Source of the DNA: Spirodela intermedia
Taxonomy: Eukaryota > Streptophyta > Magnoliopsida > Alismatales > Araceae
Direction of reading: 5' to 3'
Length of the DNA: 64,000 nucleotides
Assembly: GCA_902729315.2 (NCBI GenBank)
Contig: LR746272.1
Location: forward strand, 2,948,035 to 3,012,034
In this document: piece by piece, positions 58,740 to 64,000 of the stretch
Layout of the letters: each line of letters begins with the position of its first letter
Position numbering within the stretch: the first letter of the stretch is position 1
The notes under the pieces: generated by a model
The model's input: only the letters and a program-made list of their open reading frames with translations
What the model was told of the DNA's origin: nothing
The model's database searches: none
Program-made: the position numbers and the translations under genes

Positions 58740-61639
58740 AGGCCGATGGAAAAGGGATAGCTTTCTCGAGAGCACGCTCTGCTGAGTATGCTCACGAGAG
58801 AAAGGAATAAACCCCTCCAGAAGGCGGGCCAGCAGGAGAGCAGAGAGCCGACGGCAGCTTCGAGCACATTGAAAGAAAGATGATCCGCATCATTAGCACG
58901 GCGTCTAGTCTCGTTAAGTACAAGCTAATTTGATGGATTTAATTTTAGTACTCCTGCCAAGAACTAACATAATAGAATTTTTATGTTGTGTTGTTCAACA
59001 ACGTAAACTTTATACATTAAAATATTATATTTAGTATACTGAGTTACATGTAAATTGTTTACAATTTTATACTTTAGTTATGCTATTTAATTTTAATGTA
59101 CTGAAATATTAACATTTTTCTACTTTAATATTCCACAAAGGCAACTCCTTGTATGTTTACCAATTAACTATGGTATACTACAATATTCTACAATGTAAAC
59201 TTGATATATTTAAATATTGTGTTTTCTATATAAACTTCATATGAGTACCACTCTACGAATTTGTTTTCATGTAGTAAAATATTAACCTGATATATCCTAA
59301 TGTTCCACAGCATAACTCCTTAAATATTGATATAACGATGTTGATGTGCTTTGTTGCTCTACAGTGTATAGTTGATTCGATTATATATTGTGTCTAATAT
59401 AGTGCACTATATTTTAATATAAACTTAATATATTAATAATATTTCTGTCAACGTAGCGCACTGTTCATTGTGTAATGCAAACTTTAGCAACATACGATCA
59501 CATTTTAGTATCGAATGCTATTATAAACTTCTAAACATTCATGATTCTAAAATTAAGTGGAGCATGTCTGATATCATAATATATGTAATGGATATTCTCT
59601 TTTCTGAATTTTTAAATGAAGAGTATTTGTCTCCTATCAGCAAGTTTTTATGAGTTTATACGTAAATGTGTTAAAGACCAACTTTTAAATATTTCTTCAC
59701 TCATTCAAATCATTTTTTTGGGATTTTAAAATATAAATTTTAATGGGTGTGAAAGGTTACTAATAGTTCTTGAGTTCTACATATCAGATTTGTCAAAACT
59801 TCAAAGTCAACCAACACACCTCACCTATGCGTTCAAATTTTTTATATTCTTGTTCTATTACGTGCTCCAAGCTATAACGAGTTATTTGGTCAAAGTTCTT
59901 GGATTTGATGAAGTGTTTGGGCTGGGAAAAAAACCGAAGGAGGCTTTGTGAGAAAAAAAAAGCACACTCTTGGTAGCAAAAAGGTGAGTAAACCTTGAAA
60001 AATAAAGTAGATTGGGGATAAAATTTTATAAGAACCATGTGTAGTGCTTGCCTATTTATGATATTGCTCCTCTCTTTTGATTCCAATTTTAGAAAATGGC
60101 CCAATTCATAAATTGATTCCCCTCCTCACAATTGATTCCTACTTTGGGCAGCTAATTCACAAAAAAATATTTCCTTTGTTGACATCAACATTATAACATT
60201 TCAACTATCAAAGTCAACTTTGCCTTTTTACATGTTCCATCAGATTACTAGAATTAAGTTCCCTATAGAAGAATATTTTATGATGCCGAATTTCTCTATA
60301 TCATATTATTTCTTAATAAAAAATACCCCAATTGATGTGTAACTTGAAGACAGAGAGAAAGACTATAGTTGAAACCTTGTTCTTTAAATATTAATGCGCA
60401 TAATTTATTCTTAAAAATATATTATTGAAAAAAAGAATATGATATAATGCGATCATGCTGAGATCATTTGGCTTTCGTTCTAGATGTATCCAATCTCCTT
60501 TATCACAGTCCTCTCTCTCTCTCTCTCCTCCCGCTTTCTGGTCCTCCTTCATTTCTTCTCCATGCTTTCTTCCTTCTCTGTTCTTTTATCTTTGACCACT
60601 TCCGGTTGGTTGTTGGATGTTTTCTTCCTTTCCTTCTTTAATTCACGGGGAAGGCTTCTCCACGTCCCCGCATTCTTGTGTAGCACGTTGACTTGGAGGC
60701 GCATGCTTATTGATGTGATCGCTCGATACTTCTTTCTTTGACCTCTGATTCTTCCTGCTTTCTCCCTTCTCTATGTCGTTTTCTCTTCTCATCTTCTTCT
60801 ACGACCTCCTCTTTGTCTTCGTCATTAAATCACAGACGAGCTTCGGTCTCAGCCAATTCTCCACGAAACTGTTTGACTCGGCATGGCACCGCATTGACCT
60901 GTCCACGCCGTCGCAACATCTTCGATGCTTTGACCCTGGTCAGGATTTCAACGCTCAGGATCCAATATCACCAGCGCCGTGAAAATTGGGTATTTGGCTC
61001 CTACCCGACCGGGTGAAGAATGTTCGGATTCACCCTCTTCACACTAGGTCACGTGGTAAGATCCACGAAATCCGGCGTCTGAAACCCCGGTCTATCCGCT
61101 TCCCGTCACCGCTTCTTCCGCCGGAGAATAGCTCCTTCAATAGGCGGAGGCGAGTAAGCGCGGTGATTATGGTCACCGTTTTGAGGGTGGGCGTAGGATG
61201 ATTTATATTCGACGGACACGATGCTCTTAGGTCCATTTGAATCGGGCCCACATGCGCCCCACAACAGCCGCCAGATCCACAAATCGGACGGACGAAGACA
61301 CCCACCCGGGCGGTCCCCTCGGGAGACTCGCCGTCCGCCCTTTTCTTAACTCAACTCACCCCTCTCTGTCCTTCTGCCTCTCTCCTCTCTCTCTCTCTCT
61401 CCGCCCTGCTCCGTTCACCATTGCCCGTCTCTCCGTCTCGCAGAAGATAACCAGTGCCACCGTACCAGCGGACTCTGCCCAGTCTCCCTCAAGCTCTCTT
61501 CTGCCTTATCTTCCGGCGACTTCTCTGCCTGGCCTCTTGCGCAGTTTCTGCTTTTCCGGCATGCCGGCTTCGCTTGAGGGAGTTACTCACCGCAGAGGAA
61601 CCCATTGCCGGTGAAGATTGGGGGAGAACGAGGTCGGGA
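58740..61639. other. Intergenic: AT-rich spacer, then promoter and leader of the MORN gene
   Basis: 58900-60480 is AT-rich with no gene. From 60480 the sequence turns GC- and CT-rich; ORFs at 60484-61305 on both strands have no recognisable domain. A CT-rich stretch at 61371-61402 probably lies in or near the leader of the MORN gene. A short uORF (ATG 61561, stop at 61612-61614) would be in the leader if transcription starts upstream of it. Confidence 0.5.
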
Positions 61640-63534
61640 ATGGAAGGGCAGGCGACGAAGCTGACGAGGACTCCGTCCTCCCTTCTCCGTTCCCCTACTG
61701 TCCGATCCATCCAGAGCCTCTCTGCCTTGGACGAGGAGGAGCAGATGCCCCGGCCGCCGGAGCATCACCACGGCCACCACCGGGAGGGTAGCCCCGACGA
61801 GGAGAAGAAGAGGCGGCGAAGGGCGCCGCACAAGTCTTTGTCCGCGCGGTGCCCCTCCTTCCCCGCTGTCTCCGCTGCCTCCTCCCTCGCCTCCGTCCTG
61901 CTGACCTTGTCCGTCTTCTCGTTCCTGTTCTTCTATTACCTCCGAGAGGAGTCCCCGTTCCTTGGGAACCTTCTCCTGGCCTCCGCCGCCGTCGCCGTGG
62001 CCTCCGTCGCCGCCCGGCGGTCGAGGCTCCTCTGCTTCTCCGGCGCCGGCCGGCCGATCCGCGGCGGCGGGGACTCCGTGGAGTGGTTCATCGGCGACTC
62101 CAAGAAGGACCGCGACGAGGGGGAAGCCACTGCCGGCGCCGGCGCCGCCGAGGGGGTCAAAGAAGGAGTGGAGATGTACAACAACGGTGACTATTACGAG
62201 GGGGAGTTCCACCGCGGCAAGTGTAATGGCAGCGGCGTGTACTACTACTTCGGGAACGGCAAGTATGAAGGCGACTGGGTGGATGGCCGGTACGACGGCT
62301 ATGGGATCGAGAGCTGGGCGAGGGGGAGCCGCTACAGAGGGCAGTACCGCCATGGCCTGCGGCACGGCGTCGGGGTCTACCGCTTCTACGCCGGCGACTG
62401 CTACGCCGGTGAGTGGCTCAACGGGCAGAGCCACGGAATCGGAGTGCAGACCTGCTCCGACGGGAGTTGCTACGTCGGCGAGTTCAAGTGCGGCGTCAAG
62501 CACGGCCTCGGGTCCTACCATTTCAGGTGGATTTCTTGAAAACTCTCTCCATCCTTTCCTCCCTCCTTTTTCTTGAATCCGTCTTTGATTTGATTTCCGC
62601 GGACGTCTGCGCTGGCGGTTTCGGTCGAATTTGACTGCAAGATGGCTAGGTTTTTGATGTTGGAGGCGATCATTCGCTCGCTCCGATTAGTTCGGACGAT
62701 CGATCATCTCTTTTCTCCGCGAGGTGTGCTTTAATCGATGGAACAGTAACCCTGGCCCCCTTTCCTCGTCCACAGCCGGAGGAGGGCTCTACCCTTTCCG
62801 GGAAGAACAGTCGATGGAACAGTGAACTTGGTCTTCCCCTTCCTGGGGTCTGATGAACAGTCGATAGCTAGGTTTTTTTTTTTTCCTTGAGAATCTCTGC
62901 TTCGTTCTTGACGGTTGCCGCTAAGGCTGGGATTCCGGTTATTCATTCTCCTGCAACTCACGACATTGACCGACCTTGCTCTCGCCGCCCACCATTGTTG
63001 TTGATCACGGGAGATGTGTGTTCTTCTTCCTCCTGCAGGAACGGCGACAGGTACTCGGGGGAGTACTTCGGCGACAAGATCCATGGATTTGGGGTTTATC
63101 AGTTCGCCAACGGGCACCGCTACGAGGGGTCCTGGCACGAGGGCCGGAAGCAGGGCTTCGGCGTGTACACCTTCAGGAACAGCGACGGCAAGTCCGGCGA
63201 GTGGGACCACGGGGTCCTCAAGGTCCCCCAGCCGCATTCCCATGAATCCGTACGCCACGCCATCGAGGTCAGATTCAGAATTCTGTTTTTTTTTTTTTTG
63301 CCTTCTCCCCATATGCACCGGTGATGTTACCGGCGACTGATCGGTGATGGCGGCGCGATGATCGGCCAGGCGGCGAGGAAGGCGGCGCAGCAGGCGGTGC
63401 TTCTGCCGCGGGTGGACGAGCGGGTGAACAGGGCGGTAGCGGCGGCGAACAGGGCGGCCACTGCCGCCCGCGTCGCCGCCATCAAGGCCGTCCAGAACCG
63501 GATGGACGGCAAGTTCTGCGACATTGGTGTCTAA
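61640..63534 (+). CDS. MORN-repeat membrane-associated protein (plant 'SET7/9-family-like', no SET domain)
   Basis: Three exons, 61640-62526, 63039-63267 and 63370-63534, with GT-AG junctions and matching phases, giving 426 residues. The N-terminus is Ser/Arg-rich with a His-rich patch (P-E-H-H-H-G-H-H) and basic run K-K-R-R-R-R. Two hydrophobic spans follow at about 77-101 (L-L-T-L-S-V-F-S-F-L-F-F-Y-Y) and 107-126. Seven or eight MORN repeats (about 177-371) have the pattern Y-x-G-x-W/Y/F-x-x-G-x-x-H-G-x-G-V. The C-terminus is an alanine-rich helix with R-V-N-R-A-V-A-A-A-N and A-V-Q-N-R-M-D-G. MORN repeats bind membranes or phospholipids. The order matches plant proteins often mislabelled 'histone H3-K4 methyltransferase SET7/9 family'; no SET domain is present, so methyltransferase activity is not expected. 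Molecular role unknown. The ATG chosen is the first in this frame. Confidence 0.92.
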
Positions 63535-63742
63535 GGCGACGACGGCGCCGCCTCGGAGGTCCTGCTGGTTTTAATCGGACGCCGGGGAGGAGCCAAGTCC
63601 GTCGTCGGTCAGTCAGAGGCTGGGGCGAGCAGAATGCTCGCCCTGCCCGGGGGACCCAGCTGGAGAGAAGAGAGGCGGAAGACGAAGCTCGGCGGCGGCC
63701 ATTGATATTTTGACCGTAATCCACAGGACGCTTCACCTTGGC

Positions 63743-63774
<32 letters not shown>

Positions 63775-64000
63775 CTCTCTCTCTCGCTCTCTCTCTCGCT
63801 CTCTCTCAAGAACACCCCTCCCCCTCTCCTTTCTTCTGCCCCTTGTGTACATAGATCAATCCGCAAGCTGTAAATCGATCAGCATGTGAGCGAGCTTTCA
63901 AGGCTCTCCCGGCTCTGCAAAATCCCTCGTCCCTCCCTCTCTCTCTCTCTCTCTCTAGATCGTCCTCTTTTCCCTGCCGTGGCCGGCGTTGGGCGGCGGC
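63535..64000. other. 3' flank of the MORN gene with CT microsatellites
   Basis: Probably 3' UTR then intergenic. (CT)n with C-G interruptions at about 63741-63808 and (CT)n at about 63937-63957. The minus-strand ORF here is repeat-driven. Nothing else recognised to the right edge. Confidence 0.5.

Noticed and set aside
61583-62521. 312-codon minus-strand ORF opposite the MORN gene
   Set aside because: A mirror of a GC-rich coding exon; the plus-strand MORN repeats are decisive.

Overview
This is a plant nuclear window, almost certainly from an angiosperm. It has multi-exon genes with GT-AG introns of about 75 bp to over 2.5 kb, plant-specific families (an AP2/ERF factor, a WAT1/MtN21 transporter), degenerate Ty1-copia relics, and AT-rich gene-poor stretches between GC-rich first exons. 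Very GC-rich codons in several genes (ERF, ELO-like, MORN, RING, first exon of the M20 peptidase), together with AT-rich spacers and very many (GA/CT)n tracts, would suit a monocot or early-diverging angiosperm. That placement is inference only.

Layout: (a) 1-1.7 kb: first exon of a p24/TMED cargo receptor on the minus strand; the rest lies off the left edge. (b) 1.8-10.1 kb: AT-rich desert with one recognisable Ty1-copia relic (about 5.9-9.4 kb) and a probable LTR end near 10 kb. (c) 10.4-17.2 kb: GA/CT microsatellites, a diverged segmental duplication, a complete seven-exon WAT1-related transporter (12215-14085, minus) and a degenerate roughly 170-bp tandem array. (d) 19.2-19.7 kb: a single-exon 165-aa conserved-looking protein of unknown role. 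(e) 21.3-36.1 kb: a 15-kb, at least 17-exon gene for GPI ethanolamine phosphate transferase 2 (PIGG/GPI7 type), minus strand, with repeats in its introns. (f) 37.0-41.5 kb: an aminoacylase-1-like M20 peptidase, divergent from PIGG across about 870 bp. (g) 41.7-43.1 kb: a GA/GT minisatellite and degenerate tandem repeats, then an intronless AP2/ERF gene at 43.4-44.1 kb. (h) 44.3-49.2 kb: AT-rich desert with diverged repeated blocks. (i) 50.2-51.0 kb: an intronless ELO-type fatty-acid elongase. (j) 51.9-54.8 kb: a near-perfect 169-bp x4 tandem array, a 164-bp duplication and an LTR-like segment. (k) 56.65-57.1 kb: a possible 58-aa two-exon microprotein gene. (l) 57.6-58.6 kb: an intronless RING-H2 E3 ligase with a C-terminal hydrophobic segment. 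(m) 61.6-63.5 kb: a three-exon MORN-repeat membrane protein.

The genes are unrelated housekeeping or regulatory genes and do not form a pathway cluster. I found no defence system, biosynthetic cluster, CRISPR array, rRNA or tRNA gene. The observations most worth checking are the microprotein, the frame gap that implies a missed micro-exon in PIGG, the 169-bp array, the divergent PIGG/aminoacylase promoter, and the repeated placement of GA/CT tracts at gene starts. Exon borders were read by eye from splice consensus, reading phase and family alignment from memory; no search was run.
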